A stretch of 14,723 bases of DNA from JAABUE01 sp037440925 (GCA_037440925.1 JBBITF010000072.1:1-14723), one strand, 5' to 3'; positions 6,575 through 13,964 are shown, counted from the stretch's first letter. The notes: generated from the sequence alone by a model not told the origin. Translations and numbers: made by a program.

Positions 6575-7576
6575 TCAGGGAAGCAGCAGGGAAGGGTTGA
6601 CCGAATCTGCGTAAGAAACGTCCCCGTCCAACATGCCTTTGCTTTTAGCCCAATCCAGCGCATCCTGCCATTCGGCTTCGCTCGGCACGCCGGCCGCAGG
6701 GAAAGGTGGCACTTGATAAGCCTTCAGCAGCGGCGGCGGGACGATTTTATTGTCGCTCAAGACACTGGTGTACGCCGACGGGTCGGCATTGATATGCTCG
6801 ATGGCCTCATCAACCGCCAGCAAAAAGTTCATCACCGCTTCGGGATAGGCGTCAATGAACTCTTTGCGGAAGGAATACACGCTGAAGCCATATTCGGGAT
6901 ACGCCGAATCGTCCATCACAACCACCGCCCCAGATTGCACAGCCAGCGCGCCCAGCGGGTCGGGCAGGGTGGCGGCTTTCAGTTCGCCGGAGGCTAACAA
7001 CGCCATGCGGTCGGGAATCTTGGGGACAGGGATGGTCTTGATTTCATCGCCGCTCAGGCCGGCCGCTTGCAACAGACGCTCGGTGACGTATTCGATGATC
7101 GTGCCTTGCGAAACGCCAATTTCCACACCTTTCAGCCCTTCAGGGGTGGTGATACCGCTCTGTCCCGAAGCCAGGATGAAGAAATGCCCAAACCCCGCGG
7201 CGGGGCGCAGCGCATAGCGTACAGCCTGCATCTGCACCTGCTCTTGGTTGAACTGCATCACCCCTAGAATCTCGTTGATGGTGCCGTCCACCTGCCCCGA
7301 AGCCTCCAATTGGACGCGCTCTGGCGCAGAGGCCACCGGCACGAGTTCCACGTTCACGCCATGCCTCTCGAACAAGCCCTCGCCTTGAGCAACGTACAGC
7401 GGAAGAGCATCTATGATGGGCAAAACAGCGACTTTGATAGTGATAGGCTTCTCTGGAGCCGCTTCTTGCTGAAGCGTTGGAGCGGCCTCGCTTTCGGGCG
7501 GCTGGGTTGCCGGCACGCAGGCAGATGCCGTTGCAGCCGCCAGCGCAATGACGAACAAAAGGCGGATGAATTTCAT
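6575..7576 (-). CDS. ABC transporter substrate-binding lipoprotein, NitT/TauT (NMT1-like) family
   Basis: The 333-aa precursor has a signal sequence (1-19) ending in ASAC, with Cys20 as the probable lipidated residue, then an acidic Pro/Glu-rich tether. The mature part shows the family pattern: IKVAVLPIIDALPLYVAQGEGLFERHGV at the start, then IGVSQGTIIEYV and a second lobe. Such proteins capture small organic or inorganic solutes (nitrate, sulfonates, taurine, thiamine-pyrimidine precursors) outside the membrane. The substrate here is not deducible. The ATG overlaps the tetR stop as ATGA, and a strong CCAGGAG site lies 9 nt upstream, so it is expected to be expressed well with tetR. The ATPase and permease genes follow after the repeat-filled gap. 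Confidence 0.9.
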   Translation of the reverse strand: MKFIRLLFVIALAAATASACVPATQPPESEAAPTLQQEAAPEKPITIKVAVLPIIDALPLYVAQGEGLFERHGVNVELVPVASAPERVQLEASGQVDGTINEILGVMQFNQEQVQMQAVRYALRPAAGFGHFFILASGQSGITTPEGLKGVEIGVSQGTIIEYVTERLLQAAGLSGDEIKTIPVPKIPDRMALLASGELKAATLPDPLGALAVQSGAVVVMDDSAYPEYGFSVYSFRKEFIDAYPEAVMNFLLAVDEAIEHINADPSAYTSVLSDNKIVPPPLLKAYQVPPFPAAGVPSEAEWQDALDWAKSKGMLDGDVSYADSVNPSLLLP

Positions 7577-8217
7577 GTTTTTTTCTCCTGGAATTCATTT
7601 TCTTCCATGCGACGGATTCTGTCCTCAGGAACCCCGGCGCTCTGCAACAGCAATCGGCGCAAGGCGGGCAGAGAACGCTGCGGGTCGGGCTGGCCGGTAT
7701 ACACCCAGCGCAGCACGATTTCGTTCAGCGCGCCCACCCAGGCGCAGGCCGCTACTTCCGTATCCAGCGGCGGGATGCTGCCATCTGCAACCGCCGCATC
7801 CAGGTTTTCGCGCACGATGTTGATGAAGCGCTGATTGACCTGTTGGCGCTTTTGCTCGAAAGCCGCACCCAGGCCGGTAGCCTGCACCAGCGCAATCTTG
7901 GCCAGGGCGCGATACTGCCCAAAGGTCTCCAGGCAAACGCGCAGGGCCGCCTCCACGCGGGAGGTTCCGCTGGTCTCCGCTGCCAATCTCTCGCGCAGAC
8001 GCGCTTCGAGCAAGTCGGCGAAGGTATCCACCAGCGCCAGGAAAATATCCTGCTTGCTGGGGAAGTAGAAGTAAAACGCCCCTTTCGAGGTGTTGGACTC
8101 GGCCACGATGTCGTCCACTTTGGTATCGTGGTAACCTTTGGAGGCAAACACCTTTACCGCCGCTTCAAGGATACGCAGGCGGGTTTCTTGAGTGGGGTTG
8201 AAGAGGGTATCGGTCAT
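7573..8217 (-). CDS. TetR-family transcriptional repressor
   Basis: The 214-aa product has an N-terminal TetR DNA-binding domain (about 12-60): RLRILEAAVKVFASKGYHDTKV, then the helix-turn-helix VDDIVAESNTSKGAFYFYF and PSKQDIF. The C-terminal half is a helical ligand-binding/dimerisation region with no specific signature. It probably represses its own promoter and hence the following importer genes, because a perfect TetR-type palindrome lies between the promoter and its start codon, and its stop overlaps the substrate-binding gene. The ligand may be the imported compound or a metabolite of it, which is an inference. Confidence 0.92.
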   Translation of the reverse strand: MTDTLFNPTQETRLRILEAAVKVFASKGYHDTKVDDIVAESNTSKGAFYFYFPSKQDIFLALVDTFADLLEARLRERLAAETSGTSRVEAALRVCLETFGQYRALAKIALVQATGLGAAFEQKRQQVNQRFINIVRENLDAAVADGSIPPLDTEVAACAWVGALNEIVLRWVYTGQPDPQRSLPALRRLLLQSAGVPEDRIRRMEENEFQEKKT

Positions 8218-8228
8218 AGCAGGAAGTT

Positions 8229-8248
8229 TAGACCGACCGGTCGGTCTA
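8229..8248. promoter_or_regulatory. TetR-type operator, perfect 20-bp palindrome
   Basis: TAGACCGACCGGTCGGTCTA is fully self-complementary. It lies 11 bp before the tetR ATG and a few bases downstream of the predicted transcription start. GACCGACCGGTCGGTC cores are typical of TetR-family operators. A repressor bound here would block early elongation and control the whole importer set. I saw no second copy in the window. Confidence 0.85.
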
Positions 8249-8259
8249 TCCGGCGCGAA

Positions 8260-8288
8260 AGAATATCACAAAGAAATAAGGAAGTCAA
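8260..8288 (-). promoter_or_regulatory. Promoter of the tetR-importer operon
   Basis: On the minus strand TTGACT (8283-8288, five of six consensus bases) and TATTCT (8260-8265) are 17 bp apart. The -35 box overlaps the stop codon of the monophosphatase gene. The predicted start, about 8253, places the operator at the beginning of the transcript. Confidence 0.65.
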
Positions 8289-9076
8289 GATTTGGCAGAA
8301 TGTTGTGGCTTCAACTCCGCCAATAAACGAGCATGGATGCCGGGCGCAGCGGCTACAATGGATTGCGGAGGGGAAATGAAGTCAGACCCGCCATTGATGT
8401 TGGTCACCGTCGCACCGGCCTCTCGGCCAATCAAACCGCCGGCGGCCACGTCCCAGGGGTGAAGCCCCAGTTCCCAAAAACCATCGAAACGACCGGCGGC
8501 TACATAACACAGGTCCAGGGCAGCCGAGCCGAGCCGTCGCACGCCCTGGCTCAATTTGCTTAGTTTGACGAAATTGGCAAAATTATCGAATTCGGTATTC
8601 CACACATCGTAGGGAAAACCGGTGACGAGCAGGCTGCGCTGTAGGTCATGTTCCTCAGACACCTGCAAAGGGCGGCCATTCAAATGCGCGCCGCCGCCGC
8701 GCACGGCAGTGAACATCTCATCACGCATCGGATCGTAAACGGCGGCCAGGCTGAGGCTTCCGTTCGAGGCGTAAGCAATCGAAACGCAAAAGATGGGAAT
8801 ACGATGGGCGTAGTTGACCGTGCCATCCAGCGGGTCAATATACCATTGATGCGCCTGCCCTTCTGTTCCGCCGCTTTCCTCGGCCATGATATGATGATGG
8901 GGAAAACGGCTGCGAATTTCTCCCAGCAGATATTCTTCGGACCGATGGTCTATTTCGGTGACCAGGTCAATGGGGCCTTTGTAGGCTACTCGATGTTCTT
9001 TGTGATAACCGGCGCGCAAAATTTCACCGGCTTGGCGCGCCAGCCGTTCAACATACTCAAGAGTTGGTTCTTTCAT
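8285..9076 (-). CDS. Inositol monophosphatase family protein (SuhB/IMPase-like)
   Basis: The 263-aa product has the full metal-binding set of the Mg2+-dependent IMPase fold: AEES (65-68), DPLDGTVNYAH (81-91) and HPWDVAAGG (207-214, with Asp209). Members hydrolyse myo-inositol phosphates or related sugar phosphates, and sequence alone does not separate inositol-1-phosphatase from histidinol-phosphatase or fructose-bisphosphatase-like members. The start ATG overlaps the response-regulator stop (ATGA) with no obvious Shine-Dalgarno, so it is translationally coupled to that gene. Because hutI in this window belongs to histidine breakdown, a histidinol-phosphate role should not be assumed from proximity. 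Confidence 0.9.
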   Translation of the reverse strand: MKEPTLEYVERLARQAGEILRAGYHKEHRVAYKGPIDLVTEIDHRSEEYLLGEIRSRFPHHHIMAEESGGTEGQAHQWYIDPLDGTVNYAHRIPIFCVSIAYASNGSLSLAAVYDPMRDEMFTAVRGGGAHLNGRPLQVSEEHDLQRSLLVTGFPYDVWNTEFDNFANFVKLSKLSQGVRRLGSAALDLCYVAAGRFDGFWELGLHPWDVAAGGLIGREAGATVTNINGGSDFISPPQSIVAAAPGIHARLLAELKPQHSAKS

Positions 9077-9708
9077 TCGTCTGGTTGGCTGTAGAGAGTC
9101 TCGATGGAACGCTTGAGATGATCGAGTTCCATTTGGATTTCGTCTCGGTCTCGAACCGCCTGCTCATACAAAGCGGTAAATGAGGAACGCTGCTCCATTT
9201 CCAGCGTAGGAAGCAGGCGCTCGATACGAGCAATTTGTCGATTCTTGTGCTGAAGTTTCATTTCCAGGCGCTCGCGGTAACCGGCATAGAACTGGGGCTG
9301 AGGAAGCGGCTGCGGGATGGTGATGTGTTCTTGATTGAGCAGTTCGGCAATGGTAAGCAAGAATTCTTCGGTATCAATGGGCTTCTCAATGAAGCGCGAG
9401 GCGCCCAAACTCAAGGCAAAATTGCGGTCTTCAGGCGTAACGTAAGTGGCCGAGAGGAAAATGACCGGGATAGCCTGCGTTTTGGGATTGGTGCGCAGTT
9501 TTTGCACCATCGCAAAGCCGTCCAGTTTGGGCATTAAGATGTCGGTGATGATCAAAGACGGCATGTGTGTTTCAAGAATCTCGAGCGCTTCTTGTCCATT
9601 GCGGGCTGTCAACACCTGATAGCCCTGAAAACGGAGGGTAACCTCAAGCAATTCAAGGACGTTCGGAATATCTTCCACGACCAACAGAGGAGCGCGTGAA
9701 GTAGTCAT
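9073..9708 (-). CDS. Response regulator: receiver domain plus C-terminal coiled coil
   Basis: The 211-aa product has an N-terminal receiver domain (about 7-125) with the acidic pair Glu12-Asp13, phospho-acceptor Asp56 in IITDILMPKLDG, switch Ser86 in IFLSATY and Lys109 in EKP. After a Pro/Gln linker (about 132-141) come about 65 charged helical residues (about 145-205) with heptad character. No DNA-binding or enzymatic output domain is present, so it probably signals by protein-protein contact. No partner kinase is in view. It is transcribed with the overlapping monophosphatase gene. The promoter places the predicted transcription start at or next to the ATG, and there is no Shine-Dalgarno. 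Confidence 0.9.
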   Translation of the reverse strand: MTTSRAPLLVVEDIPNVLELLEVTLRFQGYQVLTARNGQEALEILETHMPSLIITDILMPKLDGFAMVQKLRTNPKTQAIPVIFLSATYVTPEDRNFALSLGASRFIEKPIDTEEFLLTIAELLNQEHITIPQPLPQPQFYAGYRERLEMKLQHKNRQIARIERLLPTLEMEQRSSFTALYEQAVRDRDEIQMELDHLKRSIETLYSQPDE

Positions 9709-9714
9709 ATAACT

Positions 9715-9743
9715 ATTGTAGCCTGAAACCAGGCTAACAACAA
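9715..9743 (-). promoter_or_regulatory. Promoter of the response-regulator operon, probably leaderless, with an inverted repeat in the spacer
   Basis: On the minus strand TTGTTG (9738-9743) and TACAAT (9715-9720) are 17 bp apart. The -10 box is 6 nt from the ATG at 9708, so transcription should begin at or beside the start codon. The spacer contains AGCCTGGTTTCAGGCT (9720-9735), a 6-bp perfect inverted repeat, which may be an operator. Confidence 0.55.
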
Positions 9744-9769
9744 GGTTACAAGAATACCGCCGAAAGCGA

Positions 9770-11044
9770 TCAAGCCGTGCGATAATAGCCTACATCTACC
9801 GAGTAGACTCGTCCGCGCTTGATGACTTGCTTGACCAGGTTGGTGCCAAAGCGATAGCCTAAATGCCGATAATCTGGCACAGAGAGGATCAACAGGTCGG
9901 CTTGCTTGCCCGCTTCGATGGAGCCAATCACATTTGCCCGCCGAATGGCATGAGCAGCGTTGATGGTAGAAGCGGCAATGGCCTGGGCAGGGGTCAACTT
10001 CATGTAACGGCAAGCCAGCGCAATGACAAACTGCATGGACTCGTTCCAGGCCGTGCCGGGGTTGCAATCGGTAGCCAACGCCAGGATGCCGCCTGCATCC
10101 AGAATCTTCTGCGCCGGAGTGTATTCGCATTCGGCCAATCCAAAGGGTGTGCAGGGCAGGGATACGGCTACCGTGTCGGACTTGCCCAACGCTTCGATGT
10201 CTGCATCCGAGGTCTTGACCAAGTGGTCGGCCGAGGCGGCGCCCAATTCGACCGCCAGCGACGCCCCGCCCAGGTTGTCGAACTCGTCAGCGTGAATCTT
10301 GAGCGGGAATCCCAGCGAGCGGGCCTTCGTCAAGATTTGACGCGATTGTTGAAGGTTGAAGGCCTGATTCTCGCAAAAGACGTCCACAAAGGGCAGGGGC
10401 AGGCGCGGGGCATGCGTCTCCCACCATTGCTGCACGATAGGCAGCATGGTCTCGCTCACCAGGTCGGTGTAGGCCTGCGGGTCGTCTTTGTATTCGGGGG
10501 CGATGGCGTGCGCGCCGAGGAAGGTGATGGCTAAATCCAGCGGGCCTTCGTCGTCGAGCATCAGCAGGGCTTTGAGCAAGCGCAGTTCGGTGGCGGTCTG
10601 CAAGCCGTAGCCGGTCTTGGCTTCGGCGGTGGTGGTGCCGGTGGCGAACATGCGCAGCAGACGCGGGCGGGCCTGGGCGATGAGCGCCTCGATGCTGGCC
10701 GTGCGCGTGGCGCGGACAGTGGAAATGATGCCGCCGCCAGCCGCCAGAATGTCGAGATACTTGGCGCCTTCAAGCCGCATCTCGAACTCGCGGGCGCGGT
10801 CGCCGCCCCAGATGAGATGCGTGTGCGGGTCCACAAAGCCGGGCATGACCACGCATCCGGTCGCGTCCAGGCCGGGTTCGCCGGGGTAGGCGGCGCGCAG
10901 TTCGTCGGAGCGACCCACCGCGACGATCTTCTCGTCACGCACCAGCACGGCGCCGTTCTCGATGAGGCCCAATTTGCCCAGTTCACGCCCGCGCTGAGGG
11001 CCGCCAGCCAGGGTGAGAAGTTGGGTAGAGGAGTGAATGAGCAT
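9770..11044 (-). CDS. hutI: Imidazolonepropionase
   Basis: The 424-aa amidohydrolase has length and motifs as expected for HutI: metal-binding HTH in FVDPHTHLIWGG (70-81), TTAEAKTGYGLQ, FLGAHA, KIHADEFDNLGG, and the acidic metal ligand in ALATDCNPGT. It opens the ring of 4-imidazolone-5-propanoate to N-formimino-L-glutamate, the third step of histidine degradation, in the cytoplasm. No hutH, hutU or formiminoglutamate hydrolase gene is visible here, so the rest of the pathway must lie elsewhere. It is divergent from trmI across 169 bp. The ATG at 11044 has no Shine-Dalgarno but has a TAAAAT box 6 nt upstream. Codons of the first third look more GC-rich than the rest by eye. Confidence 0.93.
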   Translation of the reverse strand: MLIHSSTQLLTLAGGPQRGRELGKLGLIENGAVLVRDEKIVAVGRSDELRAAYPGEPGLDATGCVVMPGFVDPHTHLIWGGDRAREFEMRLEGAKYLDILAAGGGIISTVRATRTASIEALIAQARPRLLRMFATGTTTAEAKTGYGLQTATELRLLKALLMLDDEGPLDLAITFLGAHAIAPEYKDDPQAYTDLVSETMLPIVQQWWETHAPRLPLPFVDVFCENQAFNLQQSRQILTKARSLGFPLKIHADEFDNLGGASLAVELGAASADHLVKTSDADIEALGKSDTVAVSLPCTPFGLAECEYTPAQKILDAGGILALATDCNPGTAWNESMQFVIALACRYMKLTPAQAIAASTINAAHAIRRANVIGSIEAGKQADLLILSVPDYRHLGYRFGTNLVKQVIKRGRVYSVDVGYYRTA

Positions 11045-11050
11045 AAGCCT

Positions 11051-11081
11051 ATTTTATCCGCAGATGAGCGATTGCGCACAA
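11051..11081 (-). promoter_or_regulatory. hutI promoter, probably leaderless
   Basis: TAAAAT (11051-11056, minus strand) lies exactly 6 nt before the hutI ATG. A possible -35, TTGTGC at 11076-11081, is 19 bp away, which is longer than ideal. No Shine-Dalgarno could fit between the box and the start. Confidence 0.45.
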
Positions 11082-11185
11082 CGATTTGGCCGCAAGCAAA
11101 AAGCGGCTGAGGCAGCAACCAGCGCCGCAAGTGACACGCGCCAGCATCTGAAGCCCCACGTTGGCCGCCTCAGGGAGACCGTTTG

Positions 11186-11207
11186 GCAAGCAGGCTTGCG
11201 GTACAAT
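11186..11207 (+). promoter_or_regulatory. trmI promoter, probably leaderless, with adjacent inverted repeat
   Basis: TACAAT (11202-11207) lies exactly 6 nt before the trmI ATG at 11214. GAGG is present only 2 nt before the ATG, too close to act as a normal ribosome-binding site. Just upstream, GCAAG-CAGG-CTTGC (11186-11199) is a perfect 5-bp inverted repeat. A clear -35 was not found. Confidence 0.45.
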
Positions 11208-11213
11208 TGAGGT

Positions 11214-12059
11214 ATGGCCTGGAATATAACTTCTGCGCGCACTCAGGCCGGCGACCTGGTTCTGCTGGTAGGGCTGCGCCATAAACATTTTCTCTTCCCA
11301 TTGGTCAAGGGCGGCAAGTTCGAGACCCATCGCGGCATTCTGTATCACAACGACCTGATTGGCCTGCCCTGGGGCAGCCAGGTGTACAGTCATCTCGGCG
11401 CGCCGTTCTTCCTTTTGCAGCCGGCGCTTTCGGACCTGCTCATCAACCTGAAGCGCAATACCCAAATTCTGTATCCCAAAGACATCGGTTTTATCCTCGT
11501 CACGATGGGTATCGGGCCGGGCGTCAAAGTCATCGAAGCAGGGACAGGTTCCGGGTCCATGACGATCGCGCTGGCGTACGCCGTCGGCGCGGAGGGACGG
11601 GTCATCTCCTACGAGCAACGGGAAGAGATGCACAAACTGGCGCGTAAGAACGTGGAGCGAGTGGGTCTCGCTTCGCGCGTGGACTTCAAACTGCGCGATA
11701 TTCAAGACGGGTTGGACGAAACCGATGCGGACGCCTTTTTCCTGGATGTGCCGAATCCGTATGACTACATTCCGCAGGTGCGCGCGGCGCTCAAACCGGG
11801 CGGCTTTTTTTGCGGGCTGCTTCCCACAGTCAATCAAGTGGAGCAATTGCTGTACGCCCTGCGGCGCAATCATTTTGCTTTTCTGGAAGTGTGCGAGGTG
11901 CTGCTGAGATATTACAAGCCAGAGCCGTCGCGCCTGCGCCCCACCGACCGGATGGTGGCGCATACCGGTTTCCTGATCTTCGGGCGGCGCATCGAACCCA
12001 GCGAAGACCCGCGCGCAAAAGAGTTGCTGGCCGAGCAAGCCCAGGACGATGACGAGTAA
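11214..12059 (+). CDS. trmI: tRNA (adenine-N1-)-methyltransferase, m1A58 type
   Basis: The 281-aa product has the TrmI/GCD14 architecture: a small N-terminal beta domain (about 1-65), then a Rossmann methyltransferase with S-adenosylmethionine motif VIEAGTGSGS (106-115), acidic Glu134 closing strand 2, DVPNPYDYI (178-186) in the catalytic DxPxP position, and the C-terminal RPTDRMVAHTGFL (242-254) typical of the family. It methylates N1 of A58 in the tRNA T-loop as a homotetramer, stabilising tRNA. It ends with an acidic DDDE tail. It is the only plus-strand gene here, divergent from hutI and convergent with murJ. Confidence 0.93.
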   Translation: MAWNITSARTQAGDLVLLVGLRHKHFLFPLVKGGKFETHRGILYHNDLIGLPWGSQVYSHLGAPFFLLQPALSDLLINLKRNTQILYPKDIGFILVTMGIGPGVKVIEAGTGSGSMTIALAYAVGAEGRVISYEQREEMHKLARKNVERVGLASRVDFKLRDIQDGLDETDADAFFLDVPNPYDYIPQVRAALKPGGFFCGLLPTVNQVEQLLYALRRNHFAFLEVCEVLLRYYKPEPSRLRPTDRMVAHTGFLIFGRRIEPSEDPRAKELLAEQAQDDDE

Positions 12060-12185
12060 GATTCATGGATGCCGCCGACGATTGCGCCAACCGATATTCC
12101 CGCCACGCCAACCGTCACCCCCTGGCCGGAGCCGCAAGGTCCATGCGATAACTTCCTATACCCGCTCGCGCCCGGCAACACCTGA
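12060..12185 (+). pseudogene. Probable remnant of a secreted Thr-Pro-linker protein
   Basis: In the convergent gap after trmI, the plus-strand frame beginning with ATG at 12069 reads MPPTIAPTDIPATPTVTPWP and continues with CDNFLYPLAPGNT, then TGA at 12183. Thr-Pro linkers followed by a Cys-x-N-x-L/F-Y-P-L-x-P-G-N-x-W start are a pattern I associate with secreted Chloroflexota proteins. Here the position expected to be Trp (TGG) is TGA and nothing recognisable follows. There is no signal peptide upstream, only the trmI stop. It may be a truncated fragment left by a deletion. The alternative is chance coding potential in 126 bp of intergenic DNA. Confidence 0.35.
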
Positions 12186-12214
12186 GGTCACCAAACCAGC
12201 GGCGCAAACGGCTA

Positions 12215-13759
12215 TCATAACCGCAGCAACAAACGCGCTTCCCTCCAAACGATGGCTAAGGCCAGTAAACCGCCTCCTGCCAGGCCAAACAAAGCCGTGG
12301 CGATCGCTCCGCCCGGCAGATACAACGCCAGCGCATAGGTCAGTCCGCCGCCAAGTAACGCCGCCAACAAGCCTTTCCACCCTGCCGTCCACAGGGAGAG
12401 TCTGTTGGGCAGGCGATGCGCCAGCCAATAGAGCATCAGGCCGGCTTCCACTGTGAGCGAGAGCTCAGCGGCGGCAATCACAGGCGCGCCAACGGAGCGG
12501 AAGTACTGCACTGCCAGCAAGCCGATCAAAATATAGAGAATCATCCGCACCACAACGCCATAGAAGGGGAACCAGGGCTGCTTGCGGGCGTAGAAAGCGC
12601 GCGCCATCAATTCCTGCACGGCATACCCCGTCAAGGTGAGCAAAAAGGCGCGCGTCGTCCAGGTCAACAAAGATGACCCGGCAGCGTCGAAGCCGAAGAC
12701 GGCGCGCACCAGCGGATGCAGTCCGGCCGCCATCACCGCCGCTACCGGCAGGGTGAGCGCAATCAAGACCCGCAGCGCTTTTTCGATGGCGGCGCGGAAG
12801 GATTCCCAATCGCCCCGCGCAGCCAGTTCAGAGAGCGTGGGCAGCATGGAAACGGCGATAGCCGTGCCGATCAGCGTCTCTGGCACCTGCATGATCATCC
12901 AGCCGTAGGTCAGGGCCGAAACCGCGCCCACCTGGTCGAGACGCGAAGCGAAGTTGTCGCGGGCAATGAACATCAACTGAATGCCGAACATGGTCAGCAA
13001 GCGCGGACCTACCATCCGCAAGACAGCCAACATAGCCGGGTGGCGGATATCGAGCGAGGGCGTCCAGCGGAACTGGTATTTGATCAGGCCGGGAACCTGG
13101 ATGAGCAAGTGCAGGCAAGCACCCAGGATGACGCCGTACACCAGTCCATGCACGCCCAGGCCAAAGGCGGGCAAGGCAAAACCGCCAATCACATAAGGTT
13201 CAGCGGGAGAAAAAACCAGCACGCCCACAATTTGACCGAGATTGTAGAGCGCCGGCGCCAAAGCCGGCAACAGGAAATGCTGGTTAGACTGCAAACCGGC
13301 CATCACCAGGCCGCTCAAGGAGAAAATGAGGGTGGCAATCAAATTCAGGCGCATCAACTCAGCGACGAGCGCCTGTTGTGCGCTTCCAAAACCAGGGGCA
13401 ATACCAAATTGCGCCCGCACGATGTGTTCGGCAAACAGCGCCACCAATATAGCAGCCGAAGCGGTTGCCAAGAAACCCAGGTTGGCCAGGCGCGAAAACA
13501 AATTCCAGGCCGCCGCCCGCCCATGCAGGGTCAGCGTTTCGGTCAGGATGGGGATGAAGGCCATGGCCAGCGCCCCGCCGGAGATGAGCGCGAACAGCAA
13601 GTCGGGGAGATTGTTAGCGACGTTGAAGGCGTCCAATTCCATAGACAAGCGGAACTGGCGCGCCACAAGCACCGAGCGTAGAAAAGCCAGCGCCTTATCG
13701 AGGCCAAAGAAAAAGCCGACCAGCAACGAGGTGCGGCCTAAAAAGGAAAGTTTTGTCAA
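12215..13759 (-). CDS. murJ: Lipid II flippase MurJ (MviN family)
   Basis: The 514-aa polytopic membrane protein shows about 14 hydrophobic segments and MviN/MurJ motifs: the N-terminal SLLVGFFFGLDKALAFLRSVLVARQFRLS followed by ELDAFNVANNLPDLLFALISGGAL (about 41-64), and RDNFASRL / LTYGWMIMQVPETLIGTAIAVSMLPTLSE near the middle. MurJ moves lipid II to the outer face of the membrane for peptidoglycan synthesis. In Chloroflexota a peptidoglycan role is assumed from the family. The start is TTG at 13759, overlapping the upstream zinc-ribbon stop as TTGA. There is no strong Shine-Dalgarno, so coupling probably drives initiation. Confidence 0.92.
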   Translation of the reverse strand: MTKLSFLGRTSLLVGFFFGLDKALAFLRSVLVARQFRLSMELDAFNVANNLPDLLFALISGGALAMAFIPILTETLTLHGRAAAWNLFSRLANLGFLATASAAILVALFAEHIVRAQFGIAPGFGSAQQALVAELMRLNLIATLIFSLSGLVMAGLQSNQHFLLPALAPALYNLGQIVGVLVFSPAEPYVIGGFALPAFGLGVHGLVYGVILGACLHLLIQVPGLIKYQFRWTPSLDIRHPAMLAVLRMVGPRLLTMFGIQLMFIARDNFASRLDQVGAVSALTYGWMIMQVPETLIGTAIAVSMLPTLSELAARGDWESFRAAIEKALRVLIALTLPVAAVMAAGLHPLVRAVFGFDAAGSSLLTWTTRAFLLTLTGYAVQELMARAFYARKQPWFPFYGVVVRMILYILIGLLAVQYFRSVGAPVIAAAELSLTVEAGLMLYWLAHRLPNRLSLWTAGWKGLLAALLGGGLTYALALYLPGGAIATALFGLAGGGLLALAIVWREARLLLRL

Positions 13760-13941
13760 TGCTGATGCTCGGCAGGCGGACCAAAGGTCTCTGCGCCGGG
13801 CAATTTCCCGGCCAGCGCAGCCGGTTTATGGATTAGCACCGGTAAGCACTGCGGGCAAATGTAAATTTGCTGGCCCTGATATTGGATAGCGAGCAGGGGT
13901 TTCTCCTGCTCGCTGGCATTGCAATTCAAACAAACGGTCAT
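13756..13941 (-). CDS. Small zinc-ribbon protein, 61 aa
   Basis: ATG at 13941 is preceded by GGGAG 7 nt upstream, which decides the start against a longer in-frame version beginning inside the MITE-like element at 13992. The product has two CxxC pairs, CLNC (4-7) and CPQC (about 31-34), about 24 residues apart, a zinc-ribbon arrangement. The C-terminal part is Pro/Gly rich and ends EHQH. It is cytosolic by composition. Its stop overlaps the murJ start by 4 bp, so the two form an operon. The function is unknown. It could be an adaptor or RNA/protein-binding ribbon, and it may simply serve to couple murJ translation. Confidence 0.75.
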   Translation of the reverse strand: MTVCLNCNASEQEKPLLAIQYQGQQIYICPQCLPVLIHKPAALAGKLPGAETFGPPAEHQH

Positions 13942-13964
13942 GATCGTCTCCCATAAAAAATCAA

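Noticed and set aside
11049..12038. 329-aa minus-strand frame opposite trmI
   Set aside because: It is fully antisense to a gene with strong methyltransferase motifs. It has no recognisable motif itself and is typical of a GC-rich antisense frame.
12186..12230. Bidirectional terminator between trmI and murJ
   Set aside because: The CGG-TATCATA-CCG imperfect palindrome is short, overlaps the murJ stop and lacks T-tracts.
12716..13681. 321-aa plus-strand frame opposite murJ
   Set aside because: Gln/Arg/His-rich composition is the mirror of a hydrophobic membrane protein gene. murJ motifs decide the strand.
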